In this document: positions 1-8,605 of the stretch, piece by piece
Layout of the letters: the number at the start of each line of letters is the position of its first letter
Numbering within the stretch: the first letter of the stretch is position 1
Source: Lachnospiraceae bacterium UBA935
GTDB lineage: Bacteria; Bacillota; Clostridia; Lachnospirales; Lachnospiraceae
Assembly (NCBI GenBank): GCA_002293525.1
Contig: DBDJ01000048.1
Span: forward strand, 42,651 to 106,650
Direction: 5' to 3'
DNA: 64,000 bases
Translations under genes and position numbers: made by a program
Notes under the pieces: model-generated
Databases searched by the model: none
What the model was told of the DNA's origin: nothing
The model's input: only the letters and a program-made list of their open reading frames with translations

Positions 1-295
1 GTTCTTGAAGATCGGCCGCCTTGAGTACCGCACAGTCTCCGGTACAGACCGACAGCCCGGCAAATATTGCCGCATGGCTGCCAAAATTCCGGGACAGCTT
101 TATTAAGCAGACATGGTCATCGATTTCTTTGATATCACACATAACTGCATAAGAATTGTCTCCCGAACCGTCATCAATGATAATAATCTCATAATCCGGG
201 AGCTGCGCCAGGACCTTCTCTTTCAGGTCGACATAGCAATCCATAAGGGTATCCGCGTTATAATAAACGGGGATAATAATTGACAGCTTTCCCAT
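1..295 (-). CDS. Family 2 glycosyltransferase, N-terminal part (cut by window edge)
   Basis: The first 98 codons of a protein continuing beyond position 1. It begins MGKLSIIIPVYY and has the GT-A nucleotide-binding start with IIIIDDGSGD about 40 residues in, followed by a KLSRNFGSH stretch typical of dolichyl-phosphate-mannose-synthase-like (DPM1/GtrB) family 2 enzymes. Where relatives have DADLQ, this protein reads AADLQ, so the usual first metal-side Asp may be absent. The ATG overlaps the TGA of the upstream gene by one base, so the two are translationally coupled. It probably transfers a sugar to a polyprenyl phosphate or a growing glycan. Without the C-terminus I cannot tell whether membrane segments follow. 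Confidence 0.85.
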   Translation of the reverse strand, partial: MGKLSIIIPVYYNADTLMDCYVDLKEKVLAQLPDYEIIIIDDGSGDNSYAVMCDIKEIDDHVCLIKLSRNFGSHAAIFAGLSVCTGDCAVLKAADLQE

Positions 296-714
296 CAGTC
301 CTGCTCCTTTACAATACGCTGGAATTCTTCGAAATTACGTAAGTATTCTGAATTGTCGTAATGAGTGCTAGCCAATACCAGCAGCACCGAATCCGGTGAA
401 AAATCATACATATCTTTCCACAGCATATGCGGCAGGAAGATGCCGTAATGGGGTCTGTCCAAGTTAACAATCTCTTCCCTGCCATAACCGTCAACAACCC
501 GTACCTTGCTGGTGCCGCTGACATTGATCAGCACAAAATCCGTTATGCGGTTGGCATGATGGCCACGCAGTACGGATCGATCCGAACCATAAATATAGAA
601 CACCCTCTTTATTTCGAACGGAATCACCTTCTCACTCTCAAGAACAACAAGATGGCCCCGCTCATCACCCAACTGAGGAAATTGAATCAGTCTGATATCC
701 TTAATCGACGTCAT
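295..714 (-). CDS. WxcM/FdtA-like sugar 3,4-ketoisomerase family cupin
   Basis: A 139-residue single-domain cupin of usual FdtA/QdtA length. These enzymes move the keto group of dTDP-4-keto-6-deoxyglucose from C4 to C3, preparing it for transamination. The family signature begins GDERGHLVV near residue 17, with FEIKRVFYIYG near 34 and RGHHAN at 50-55. In characterised FdtA/QdtA the last motif ends HAH and both His residues matter; here the second position is Asn55, so activity may differ. It lies 39 bases downstream of a DegT aminotransferase and overlaps the following glycosyltransferase, which fits a dTDP-3-amino-3,6-dideoxyhexose pathway (Fuc3N or Qui3N type). Family assignment is secure; the exact reaction is not. 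Confidence 0.85.
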   Translation of the reverse strand: MTSIKDIRLIQFPQLGDERGHLVVLESEKVIPFEIKRVFYIYGSDRSVLRGHHANRITDFVLINVSGTSKVRVVDGYGREEIVNLDRPHYGIFLPHMLWKDMYDFSPDSVLLVLASTHYDNSEYLRNFEEFQRIVKEQD

Positions 715-753
715 TCCCTGCCCTCTCTTTCTTTCTCTACTTTTTCGGAGGCA

Positions 754-1863
754 TTACAACGGCTTCTCCCATTGATTGACAGCTGCTATTACATAGCTTT
801 GTTCTTTATCGGTCATTCCCGGGAAAAGCGGCAGTGACAAAACCGTATCCGCATACGCTTCGGCAACCGGAAACTCTCCTTTTTGATAACCCAGGCCCCT
901 ATATGCTTCCTGCCGATGCGGCGAAACCGGATAATGGATTGCGGTGCTGATATTTCTTGCCCTCAGATGCTCCATCAGTTTCTCCCGGTTACTGACCCTT
1001 ATAACAAACTGATGCCATACCGTATCACAGCCGCTGCCGGTATTGATCGACGGCAGTTCCAAGTCCGGATGCTTTAATTCTTTCAGATAACGCTCACATA
1101 GAGACTGACGTTCCCGGTTCAGTTCATCAAGATGAGACAGGCGGATCCTTAATAAAGCCGCCTGGATTTCATCTAACCGTGAGTTTGTCCCGATTACCGC
1201 ATTATAATAGCGGTTCTTACTGCCATAATTACGATATATCCGGAATGCTTCCGCTATTTCCGCACTGTTACCCACCACCGCCCCGGCATCGCCGAATGCA
1301 CCGAGATTCTTAGACGGGTAAAAAGAAAAACAGCCGATATGACCGAAAGTACCCATCTTTTGTCCGTTCTGGCCAGCCCCATGGGACTGGGCACAGTCTT
1401 CAATTACATAGAGCTTATGCTTTTCGGCGATTCTGACAATAGCCTCCATATCAGAAGCCTGTCCATATAAATGTACCGCCAGTATGGCTTTAGTCTTTTC
1501 GGTAATGGCCGCCTCTATTCGATCAACATCAATATTATGATACCGATCCGGCTCTACAAAAATCGGATGGGCACCGTTCATGGTAATCCCCATAACACAG
1601 GCAATATAAGCATTAGCCTGTACGATCACTTCATCACCGGAACCGATGTTCAAGATCCGGAAAGCCATCCACAAGGCATCCAGCCCGCTTGCCAGGCCTA
1701 CACAATAAGGTGTTCCGATATAGGCGGCAAATTCTTCTTCAAATCTGGCCACCTCGTTTCCCAATACATAATACCCGGAACGAAGCACCCGCAGAGCCGC
1801 CTCTTCATATTCGGATTGATGCATCAAAAAGGCGCGATCCAGACGGTTGGCAGGAATATTCAT
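754..1863 (-). CDS. DegT/DnrJ/EryC1/StrS aminotransferase (FdtB/QdtB-like)
   Basis: A 369-residue PLP-dependent sugar aminotransferase, full length for the family. The PLP lysine is Lys185 in FYPSKNLGAFGDAG, with the upstream EDCAQSHGA motif near 155-163 that packs on the cofactor ring. The substrate-side start, with VIVQANAYIACV near 79-90, is the form found in enzymes acting on dTDP-3-keto-6-deoxyhexoses. Expected reaction: glutamate-dependent amination at C3 of the product of the neighbouring ketoisomerase-like protein. It is the first gene of a three-gene leftward operon and has a good sigma-A promoter just upstream. A LegC-like role in nonulosonate synthesis is possible but less likely given its neighbour. 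Confidence 0.88.
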   Translation of the reverse strand: MNIPANRLDRAFLMHQSEYEEAALRVLRSGYYVLGNEVARFEEEFAAYIGTPYCVGLASGLDALWMAFRILNIGSGDEVIVQANAYIACVMGITMNGAHPIFVEPDRYHNIDVDRIEAAITEKTKAILAVHLYGQASDMEAIVRIAEKHKLYVIEDCAQSHGAGQNGQKMGTFGHIGCFSFYPSKNLGAFGDAGAVVGNSAEIAEAFRIYRNYGSKNRYYNAVIGTNSRLDEIQAALLRIRLSHLDELNRERQSLCERYLKELKHPDLELPSINTGSGCDTVWHQFVIRVSNREKLMEHLRARNISTAIHYPVSPHRQEAYRGLGYQKGEFPVAEAYADTVLSLPLFPGMTDKEQSYVIAAVNQWEKPL

Positions 1864-1897
1864 TTACGTCACCTTTCTTGTTATATTAACGATTTCA

Positions 1898-1926
1898 ATT
1901 ATAGTACAAATGCATAAAAAAGGCAA
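1898..1926 (-). promoter_or_regulatory. Sigma-A-type promoter of the aminotransferase operon
   Basis: On the minus strand TTGCCT (1926-1921) and a perfect TATAAT (1903-1898) are separated by exactly 17 bases. This places the transcription start about 25-30 bases before the start codon at 1863. Judged by eye against the consensus. Confidence 0.6.
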
Positions 1927-1972
1927 TAAAGTACAAAAACGAATCTTGTTACTGTTGTTACTGTTCACCAAG

Positions 1973-2002
1973 TTGACTTTTTTGATCTGGGCGTGTTATC
2001 CT
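1973..2002 (+). promoter_or_regulatory. Probable promoter of the deacetylase gene
   Basis: TTGACT at 1973-1978 and TATCCT at 1997-2002 with an 18-base spacer, about 35 bases before the TTG start at 2038. The -35 is strong and the -10 is weaker. It is divergent from the 1898-1926 promoter. Confidence 0.45.
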
Positions 2003-2037
2003 GTTTCTATCGATAGTTTTTAAGGAGAAACCAAGTT

Positions 2038-2973
2038 TTGAGTAATTTCGGAGTTATGTTCCACCATTTTCATGATAGCGAAAAGCATATCATCGGCCAA
2101 GGGTCGATAAGCTGCCATGAGTTTCAGGCAATGATACAGCATTTGAGAAGAAACTATGATATTATTGATGCAGATGTTTTTTATACTGCGGCAATAAGCA
2201 GAAATTTAAAACCAAATCAAATTTGCCTGACCTTTGACGATGCTCTGGCTTGCCAATATGACATAGCCTATCCCGTCCTCGAAAAAGAAAAAATTAAAGC
2301 GTTTTGGTTTGTCTATACATCAATTTACAAAGGGAAACTGGAAAAATTGGAAATCTACAGGCATTTTAGATTCAAAGAATTTGATTCCATCGATCATTTT
2401 TATGAAACATTCTTTAAGCTGGCTGTACAAAGACAGGATGAATTGCAATGTGATATCGAAAAGGAAATGGCTCAGTTTGACCCGCGCAGCTACCTGCGTC
2501 AATCCACATTTTATACCGATAACGACAGGCTGTTCCGCTACCTAAGGGACCGACTGCTGGGGCAGGAAAAATATTATCTCCTTATGGATCATATGATAAA
2601 GTCGTTTGGATATGATGTGGAAGCAAACCGAGAACTTTTATGGATAAAAGAAGAGCAGCTTCTGGATTTGTATCAATCAGGTCATAGCATAGGCTTGCAT
2701 AGCCACACACATCCAACCGCCATGTCGGAAAAATCTCATGATGAACAAAGGCGCGAATATCGTGAAAATAAGCATGTGATCGAAAACATCATAAAAGGCC
2801 AGGTATACTCGGTATCCTATCCATGTAGTTCTTTTAACCGTGATACCGATGAAATCATGAGAGAATTGGGGATCAGCATCGGTTTCAACGCTTTAATGTC
2901 AGATGAGGATCATGGCGATTTGCATTTCCCTAGACTGGACCATGCCTATGTTTTGAAAGAGATGGCAGTTTGA
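2038..2973 (+). CDS. NodB-type polysaccharide deacetylase
   Basis: A 311-residue carbohydrate esterase family 4 protein. Motif 1 (TFDD, residues 65-68) supplies the catalytic base and a metal ligand; motif 2 is HSHTHP near 220, giving the other two metal His residues. These enzymes remove N- or O-acetyl groups from glycans. There is no signal peptide or membrane segment, so it may act on a cytoplasmic precursor rather than the finished polymer. The start is TTG: AAGGAG at 2022-2027 lies 10 bases upstream and no better in-frame start exists. About 100 residues separate the two motifs beyond the family norm, filled by a charged helical insert. It is the only rightward gene in this part, with its own promoter. 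Confidence 0.85.
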   Translation: MSNFGVMFHHFHDSEKHIIGQGSISCHEFQAMIQHLRRNYDIIDADVFYTAAISRNLKPNQICLTFDDALACQYDIAYPVLEKEKIKAFWFVYTSIYKGKLEKLEIYRHFRFKEFDSIDHFYETFFKLAVQRQDELQCDIEKEMAQFDPRSYLRQSTFYTDNDRLFRYLRDRLLGQEKYYLLMDHMIKSFGYDVEANRELLWIKEEQLLDLYQSGHSIGLHSHTHPTAMSEKSHDEQRREYRENKHVIENIIKGQVYSVSYPCSSFNRDTDEIMRELGISIGFNALMSDEDHGDLHFPRLDHAYVLKEMAV

Positions 2974-3024
2974 GAGAGATGTCTATTTGAAAGAGAGGGC
3001 AGCTGGAAAGAGAGGCAAAATGAA

Positions 3025-3054
3025 GCAGGCGCAATAAGGTATTATTACGCCTGC
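3025..3054. terminator. Hairpin between convergent genes, probable bidirectional terminator
   Basis: GCAGGCG (3025-3031) pairs with CGCCTGC (3048-3054), and after one mismatch AATAA pairs with TTATT around a four-base loop. It sits between the stops of the deacetylase (2973) and the amidotransferase (3093). The leftward side runs into a modest T-rich stretch; the rightward side has none. Confidence 0.5.
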
Positions 3055-3092
3055 CGAAAGCTTGTCATTAACTTGCATACTATATAAATAAA

Positions 3093-4208
3093 TCACGCTT
3101 TCCAGATTGGATATTTCGGTATCCAGCGTCCCCAGTCGTCTTTGTAGAACAGATCCTTGTTATAGTGTTTCTCTACGATTTGCCAGAATTCTGATTCGCT
3201 ATATCCGACAAATTCACAGAAGGTCTCGACGGTCTTAGGATCCAGATCATGGTCATGTTTTTGTACAAGCGCAATGGCCTCATCACGGGTTATCATGCCA
3301 TAACGGACATACCGGGAGGCAAAGTCGGTAGTATATTGATGACCGAACTTGGGATAGCGCATCCATCCATTAAGGGAATAGGCATAACTGTCAACCTGAT
3401 TATAATGCTCGATATGATGTGTTGCTTCCCATTCATGAGTGAGCGTATGGAAACCCCGTGACCTTGCGAACAGATAGTTTTTATGGCTGTTCCAAGGCAA
3501 AAAATAACTCATATAAATAGGCTCAAGTTTTTCCAGCTGCTCAACCGGCGGCATGGTATATAGCTCCAAGTCAGCCTTAGTAATGCCTGTACTTAACAGG
3601 AGATCTTCCGGAATATCGGACGCAGCACCGTTGAGGATCTGCTTTTTGGCGGAATACGTGTCCTCGGCGCCAGGACCGCCATAGGTGTAACTTACATTTT
3701 CCCCATACACAAGCAAGGGCAGGTTAAAATTAATAGCTACATGAAAAGGTGCAACATAAGTAAAGCGCTCGCATACCCAAATGGGATGACCAAAATTTTC
3801 AAATGTCAAACGCATGATTTTCTTTTGTACCTTGGCTTTAGGCCGGACCTTAATCATAGTACAGCCAAATTCCTCGGCGATGTTATCAATATTATGCTTG
3901 CCTGCCTCTGTCATCTGCAGATTGTCTAAAGCGCTGATCAGCAAAGGGTTCATGCCCATGAGTTCTTTCATCACATAAGTCTGAAAATGGCTGTCTTTGC
4001 CGCCGCTGACGGCAATGGCACAGTCAAATTTATCAGGACCGTTCATGCCTCTGTACTTATCACAGAGTGCCTCCAGCTCTTTATATCGGGCATCCCAATC
4101 AACGGTTTTTTGTTTCTCATAGGAACGGCAGGCCGAGCAAACACCTTCCTCGTCAAAGACAATCCCCGGACGGGTATCGGGCATAACACACTTCTTACAA
4201 TATTTCAT
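3093..4208 (-). CDS. N-acetyl sugar amidotransferase (PseA/PtmG/WbpG family)
   Basis: A 371-residue PP-loop ATPase. The N-terminus has two Cys pairs (C4/C7 and C24/C27) that form the family zinc site. The PP-loop SGGKDS is at residues 68-73. Relatives in Campylobacter (PseA, PtmG) and Pseudomonas (WbpG) form an acetamidino group on pseudaminic, legionaminic or mannuronic-type sugars by adenylating an N-acetyl oxygen and using ammonia from a partner. No glutaminase partner (HisH-like) is visible in the window, so ammonia must come from elsewhere. It ends the leftward operon that starts with the FkbH-like gene, beside NeuB, NeuC and NeuA homologues, which supports an amidinated nonulosonic acid. 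Confidence 0.9.
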   Translation of the reverse strand: MKYCKKCVMPDTRPGIVFDEEGVCSACRSYEKQKTVDWDARYKELEALCDKYRGMNGPDKFDCAIAVSGGKDSHFQTYVMKELMGMNPLLISALDNLQMTEAGKHNIDNIAEEFGCTMIKVRPKAKVQKKIMRLTFENFGHPIWVCERFTYVAPFHVAINFNLPLLVYGENVSYTYGGPGAEDTYSAKKQILNGAASDIPEDLLLSTGITKADLELYTMPPVEQLEKLEPIYMSYFLPWNSHKNYLFARSRGFHTLTHEWEATHHIEHYNQVDSYAYSLNGWMRYPKFGHQYTTDFASRYVRYGMITRDEAIALVQKHDHDLDPKTVETFCEFVGYSESEFWQIVEKHYNKDLFYKDDWGRWIPKYPIWKA

Positions 4209-4257
4209 AGTAATCGTCCTTTCTTCGTATTACTGACCTAATTTAGTATAACTTTGG

Positions 4258-5370
4258 CTATAATACAACAAGATTGTTGGGCCTGTCCATATCCACATCT
4301 GACTTTACCAAATAAGTATCTTCCCTGTCTGCTTCTGCGAACCCGTCACACTCACAGATCCGATAGGCCAGATTGATCGGCAAGGCATTCTCTCTATAGG
4401 GAGAAAAAAGCCTGGCAACATTGGTGATCCCCGTTTCTTGCTGAAGCCTGAAACCAGCATCTTTTACTACATGTCCTAATCGGGAATTGCTGATTTGAAA
4501 GTCGGCCAAGACACAGCCTTGCTCCCTTCCCCAGGCCAGAACCGACAAAATGGTTCTTGTCAGGGCGGGACTCCTTCCGCCGTCCCAGACATTGCTGTCA
4601 GCCGGAAGTATCTCAATCAGGCGCAGACATTTAAGCCCATGATGTACCGAATCACCGGGCGCATGAGCGGCCTCAAGCCGGAAAACAATAATACCCCCTT
4701 CATCTTCCCAAAAAAGATAAGAGAACCCTTCGCTGTCTAAGTATCTCCATTGCCAGAATTGTGAGTCCTTTCTCGGCAAAAGGGAAAAAGAAGATGCGAT
4801 GCCATGCTGATAGGCTTTTGCCAAGGTATCGGCGCCTATCTTTGTATCGGGAACAGCGGTTGACAAACAAGGAACTGCTTGTATCCATGCTGCAATATCA
4901 TCCGCTTCGCCAGGCCTGAGCAAAAAGTTTTGATAGCCTTTCGCTTCCAAAGGAACGACATAACGGTTCAAATTGCTGTAATACTGATATCCGCGTTTTT
5001 GGTAATAGTGGACTGTCGCTAGGTTTAATCCCATGGCATAGACAACATCAAAGCGGCTTTCAATCTCATTGCGGAGGTAAAGGCCCACTCCGGAATATTT
5101 TATCTCCTTCTCCACAATCCAGACGGACAGTCCTGCTGCTGCTTTCACTTTGCCCTGATAAAGAAAAGGATAGGGGATTGCGCCAAGAAACCCCTGCACA
5201 AAACCATTACTGTCGATCAGAAGCACACTGGCGGAAGGATCTCCCTGAGGACCGCCGTACTGCCAGTCAAATAACTGCTTCCGGTAAATAGCGTGATCGG
5301 TTGACCAGTTTCGCCGCAAAAAATCGATCAGAGGCTCAAAATAACCCTCCGAATAGGGGACAATATCCAT
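4258..5370 (-). CDS. GNAT-fold acyltransferase-like protein
   Basis: A 370-residue protein with an N-terminal GNAT-like half: an acidic start, LIDSNGFVQGFLG near 50-62, then a beta-strand stretch ending in VYAMGLNLATVHYYQKRGYQYY near 125-150, which resembles the acyl-CoA/ACP-binding end of a GNAT fold. The second half (about 170-370) is less familiar but looks like a second GNAT copy. It lies one base from the SDR stop upstream and 49 bases ahead of the amidotransferase, in an operon with an acyl carrier protein. I infer that it loads an ACP- or CoA-bound acyl group onto an amino group of the nonulosonic acid or its precursor. The exact family was not recognised with certainty. Confidence 0.65.
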   Translation of the reverse strand: MDIVPYSEGYFEPLIDFLRRNWSTDHAIYRKQLFDWQYGGPQGDPSASVLLIDSNGFVQGFLGAIPYPFLYQGKVKAAAGLSVWIVEKEIKYSGVGLYLRNEIESRFDVVYAMGLNLATVHYYQKRGYQYYSNLNRYVVPLEAKGYQNFLLRPGEADDIAAWIQAVPCLSTAVPDTKIGADTLAKAYQHGIASSFSLLPRKDSQFWQWRYLDSEGFSYLFWEDEGGIIVFRLEAAHAPGDSVHHGLKCLRLIEILPADSNVWDGGRSPALTRTILSVLAWGREQGCVLADFQISNSRLGHVVKDAGFRLQQETGITNVARLFSPYRENALPINLAYRICECDGFAEADREDTYLVKSDVDMDRPNNLVVL

Positions 5371-5371
5371 A

Positions 5372-6118
5372 CTACATCAACGCCCCCCCTCCCGACAGAT
5401 TGATATTGGTACCACACATATATGTGTTTTCATCAGACAATAAAAACTTAATCGCTGCGATAACTTCGGCAAGCTTCACATTGCGTTTCAAAGGACTGTT
5501 TTGGGCAGCGATTTCCATCACCTGGCTGTCAACGCCGTCCAAAAATTTTGTCTCCACCATCGCCGGCGACAGTCCGTTTATACAGATGCCTTTTTCACAA
5601 TATTCGGCCGCGGCGGCTTTGATCAGTCCCAGTAAAGCGTATTTGCAGATGACATAGTCGGTAACAAACTTAGGCGGGATCCCAAAAGTATAAGCCGTAA
5701 GCATGACCGCTACCCTGCCATATCGGTTTTTGGCCATGACGGGCAAGAAAGCCTTGAGCACCTCGGCCAGAGAATAAACCTGAATTTCCATTTCCTCCCG
5801 GATCAGCGCTCCGTCAAACTGGCGCAATCTCATATGCCGGAAGCCTCCCGCCGCAAGATGAAGAATATGCGTCGGTGCTGTATATCGGTCTTTCATGTGA
5901 TGAATCAGATGTCCTACCTGTTCAGGCTGGCTCAAATCGGCCCGAACAGCCTCTATTGGAACATTCTTAGCCGAAGCAATCAGTTCTTCAAACCTTTGTG
6001 TCATCGTTCGATAATGGGCAATCACCCTAATCTCTCCAAAATCGCTGGCGTTCTCAAGTTCTTTTATATAAGCCATCCCGATATCCGATGAGGCTCCCAG
6101 AATTAAAATCGTTTTCAT
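5372..6118 (-). CDS. Short-chain dehydrogenase/reductase (FabG-like fold)
   Basis: A 248-residue classical SDR. The NAD(P) motif GASSDIG is at 8-14 and the catalytic pair is Tyr155/Lys159 in YVICK. The residue 13 before the Tyr, usually the catalytic Ser, is Ala142 with Thr141 beside it, so Thr141 may take the role or activity may be reduced. The INGLSPAMVETKF stretch fits the FabG-type C-terminal region. Its start overlaps the MaoC gene stop by four bases (ATGA) and it is followed at once by the acyltransferase. In this setting it probably reduces a 3-ketoacyl-ACP or a sugar keto group. PtmA of Campylobacter flagellin glycosylation is a comparable neighbour. Confidence 0.85.
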   Translation of the reverse strand: MKTILILGASSDIGMAYIKELENASDFGEIRVIAHYRTMTQRFEELIASAKNVPIEAVRADLSQPEQVGHLIHHMKDRYTAPTHILHLAAGGFRHMRLRQFDGALIREEMEIQVYSLAEVLKAFLPVMAKNRYGRVAVMLTAYTFGIPPKFVTDYVICKYALLGLIKAAAAEYCEKGICINGLSPAMVETKFLDGVDSQVMEIAAQNSPLKRNVKLAEVIAAIKFLLSDENTYMCGTNINLSGGGALM

Positions 6119-6531
6119 TTTAGCACCCCAACATTCATCTTACCGCGCAAAACCTTTTTCCCGCTTATGTTTACAGCCGAAACTTTCAGTTCAATCACTT
6201 GATATATGTCATCTTTCCTTATCACCTCACCCGTATAGGTAAGCGTATCGCCGACATAGACAGGAAGCGGAAATTTCACTTCCACATCGTGGATCATACT
6301 ATGTTCTCCCGGCAGATACATGCCGGCCAAGGTAGAAAGGAAGGAAGCCGTAAGCATGCCATAGACAGTCTTGCCGCTATATCCCTTCGCTTTTGCAAAA
6401 TCATCATCTATGTGCAACGGATTAACATCGCCGGTCATACCGCCGAAGCTTGCCGCCATGGCTTCTGTAATAACAGCGTCAAAGCTTTCTTTTTGCCCAA
6501 GGGCAATTTCCCCGTAAGTATAGCGTTTCAT
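6115..6531 (-). CDS. MaoC-like hot-dog hydratase/dehydratase
   Basis: A 138-residue single hot-dog domain of the (R)-specific enoyl hydratase group. The hydratase motif is GDVNPLH near residues 34-40, with Asp and His as the catalytic pair, followed by GYSGKTVYGMLTASFL. It would hydrate or dehydrate an enoyl/3-hydroxyacyl thioester, most simply one carried by the ACP encoded next door. It overlaps both neighbours by four bases (ACP upstream, SDR downstream), so the three are made in step. No beta-ketoacyl synthase lies in the window, so the acyl chain is either imported into this path or built by host fatty-acid enzymes. Confidence 0.88.
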   Translation of the reverse strand: MKRYTYGEIALGQKESFDAVITEAMAASFGGMTGDVNPLHIDDDFAKAKGYSGKTVYGMLTASFLSTLAGMYLPGEHSMIHDVEVKFPLPVYVGDTLTYTGEVIRKDDIYQVIELKVSAVNISGKKVLRGKMNVGVLK

Positions 6532-6773
6532 AGATTGATTCTCCTGTCAATCAAGTCCAGCATATCACCGATATTCTTCAAGGTAGTAATTTCACTGATA
6601 CTGAATTTTACATGGAATGCTGCTTGCGAAGAAGTGACAATGTCAATCTGTGCTAAGCTGTCCCAGTCTTCAATATCATCAGCGCACATTTCGTCCGTTA
6701 TTACTAGCGAATCGTCATCAAATACATGGCAAAAGATCTCATTAAGTTTGTTGCGGATCACTTCCCTGTCCAT
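6528..6773 (-). CDS. Acyl carrier protein
   Basis: An 81-residue four-helix carrier protein. The phosphopantetheine attachment serine is Ser39 in the DSL motif (WDSLAQ). The flanking region is acidic, as usual for ACPs. It is a specialised rather than housekeeping ACP, since it sits between the FkbH-like gene (12 bases upstream) and the MaoC gene (four-base overlap). FkbH-family proteins in antibiotic clusters load a glyceryl group from 1,3-bisphosphoglycerate onto such ACPs; that chemistry, or loading of another short acid, is the natural guess here. Confidence 0.92.
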   Translation of the reverse strand: MDREVIRNKLNEIFCHVFDDDSLVITDEMCADDIEDWDSLAQIDIVTSSQAAFHVKFSISEITTLKNIGDMLDLIDRRINL

Positions 6774-6785
6774 TTTGTTCTCTCC

Positions 6786-8570
6786 CTATTCCTCGTTTCC
6801 CGTTACCATAATTATCCTGTTGCGCTCTTTATGTGCTGCCACCTTGTATTCCCAGACTGTGCTGTCAGATTTTTCTTTGGTTTTTTCGAAACCCAAATCG
6901 CGATAAAATTCTCTGACCATGCTGTTCTTCGCGCTCTGATAATAATACCCGATGATTTTATTGATCGTTTCCTTGCGGCATTCTTCCACAAGCCGGTCAA
7001 ACATGGCATATTCCATATCCCGCTTCAGCACGCGGCAACTCATCAGCCACAGCTCGATATGAAGGGAACCGCCGTCCTTGTGCCCGATCATAACGCTGAC
7101 AATGCCGTTATCCCCGAATCGGTCCTGCAGTCTTCCGTACAGCCGGATATAGTTTCCGTCGGCGGCAATCGTAGCGATATCTCCCTCGGAATAACGCTTG
7201 GTCGTCAGATTAAACTGGTTGGTCTTGTTGGTCAGCTGGGCAATTCGCGGGAGGTAGATTGATTCAAAGTCCCGGATGACGGCCTTCATTTGAAGACTGG
7301 CCAGATAATCCTCATAATGATCAAAACTGCGTTCGGCATGAGATCTCATGGCATTCTCGCGGTACATTTGCCCCCGGGTCATATCATCCTGCGTCACGGC
7401 GGTGACTTCAAAAAAGCCCGATCTGTCGATACGGCGGACGTAGTCGTCCACTTCCCCGATATCCGGTGCGGCTATTCCGGGTATCTGCCCCGTAACGATT
7501 GCGCGCTCAGCGGGATTGTCGTCAATAAACACAAAGCTGTCGGCACTTACATGCAGCTCCTGGGCTATGGCCTGGACATTGCGGTCTTTGTTCTCCCAAT
7601 TCGCCTTTATCACTGAAAAATCATCGGGAGTAAGCCTGCTGTCGGGATGCCTGAGTCCTGCCATGGCATTCTCTTCATCATTCTTGGAACATACTGTCAG
7701 AAGCACGCCCAAATCCATGTGGGCTTTCACATATTCCTGAAACTCAGAATATGCCTGACCTGCGGGACTATCCTGTCCCAGTTCAATACCATCGATACCG
7801 TCATCGCCTATGGTGCCTCCCCAGATCGTATTATCCAAATCAAGCACAATAGCTTTCTTATTATAGCCATAGACTGATTTGATGATATTGGCCACATTGA
7901 ATGCCAGCTCAGGTATTGCCAACATATTCAAGGCATATTTGTACATATGCCAAGCGGAAATATCTGCCCATTTCTCCAGACCAAAAGAAGCGGACAGATA
8001 GTCGATGTCGTTAATATAGAATCCTTTACTGCTGGCGGCCTGGGCATAGGCATAGAATCTCTGGTTCAGGCAAGTAACAAAATTGCTTCGGCCATGATAA
8101 TCACTGACATCTTTGTTGCCCAGCAAGCGGTAAGCCGGGCGTTCAAAGTTATTCTGGATGATAGTACAGCCACGTTGTAAAAGCTTGTCCCAGATCTGTA
8201 CAAAGTGATTCATCTGACTGTCTAATAATTTGTCCACCTTTTCCTTGCTGTCCTGTAAGGATGGATAAACGGAAATATTGCGGCTTGTGGTGTGTATATA
8301 AACGATGTCTGCCCCAAACTCTTCCAGTTCCCTTCCGAACATGGCGTCTTGCCAGTACATGGCATATTCGGACTCGTAAAATATGGGCCGGATCCCGTAA
8401 GAGAGGAGGAAAAGTTCCAGGATATTCTTTATTTCCGCCGTCGTAGAACCGCCAAGGATGGCGACTTTCTTGTCGATCATCAGCTTTCCGAAAGCAAGCA
8501 GCTCTCGCTTGATAGACTTTTTCTTTTGTAGAATATATTCCCCGTCAAAAGGGTAAATTAGGCAATTCAT
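6786..8570 (-). CDS. FkbH-like HAD-IIIC family protein
   Basis: A 594-residue FkbH-type protein. The N-terminal part (about 35-230) starts with AILGGSTTAE, like an SGNH-fold domain. The HAD core follows with DLDNTIWGG (Asp244, Asp246) and later FVFIDDNPAER. The C-terminus (about 450-590) resembles an acyltransferase-like domain. Family members dephosphorylate a C3 phosphate and transfer the acyl part to an ACP (glyceryl-ACP formation). It leads a six-gene operon with ACP, MaoC, SDR, acyltransferase and amidotransferase. The start is supported by the family-typical YPFDGEYIL opening, yet no Shine-Dalgarno sequence precedes it, and a -10-like TATTAT lies only 6 bases upstream, suggesting leaderless translation. 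Confidence 0.9.
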   Translation of the reverse strand: MNCLIYPFDGEYILQKKKSIKRELLAFGKLMIDKKVAILGGSTTAEIKNILELFLLSYGIRPIFYESEYAMYWQDAMFGRELEEFGADIVYIHTTSRNISVYPSLQDSKEKVDKLLDSQMNHFVQIWDKLLQRGCTIIQNNFERPAYRLLGNKDVSDYHGRSNFVTCLNQRFYAYAQAASSKGFYINDIDYLSASFGLEKWADISAWHMYKYALNMLAIPELAFNVANIIKSVYGYNKKAIVLDLDNTIWGGTIGDDGIDGIELGQDSPAGQAYSEFQEYVKAHMDLGVLLTVCSKNDEENAMAGLRHPDSRLTPDDFSVIKANWENKDRNVQAIAQELHVSADSFVFIDDNPAERAIVTGQIPGIAAPDIGEVDDYVRRIDRSGFFEVTAVTQDDMTRGQMYRENAMRSHAERSFDHYEDYLASLQMKAVIRDFESIYLPRIAQLTNKTNQFNLTTKRYSEGDIATIAADGNYIRLYGRLQDRFGDNGIVSVMIGHKDGGSLHIELWLMSCRVLKRDMEYAMFDRLVEECRKETINKIIGYYYQSAKNSMVREFYRDLGFEKTKEKSDSTVWEYKVAAHKERNRIIMVTGNEE

Positions 8571-8576
8571 TTGATA

Positions 8577-8605
8577 ATAATAACATGAAATTAGAGGAAA
8601 TGCAA
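8577..8605 (-). promoter_or_regulatory. Probable promoter of the FkbH operon
   Basis: Minus strand TTGCAT (8605-8600), 17-base spacer, TATTAT (8582-8577). The predicted start of transcription falls at or next to the ATG at 8570, consistent with a leaderless message. It abuts the rightward promoter within the palindrome TGCAATTGCA (8601-8610). Confidence 0.45.

Noticed and set aside
6199..6906. 235-codon frame opposite the MaoC and ACP genes
   Set aside because: Shadow of a tightly overlapping operon, with His/Ile/Ser-rich composition and no ribosome site.
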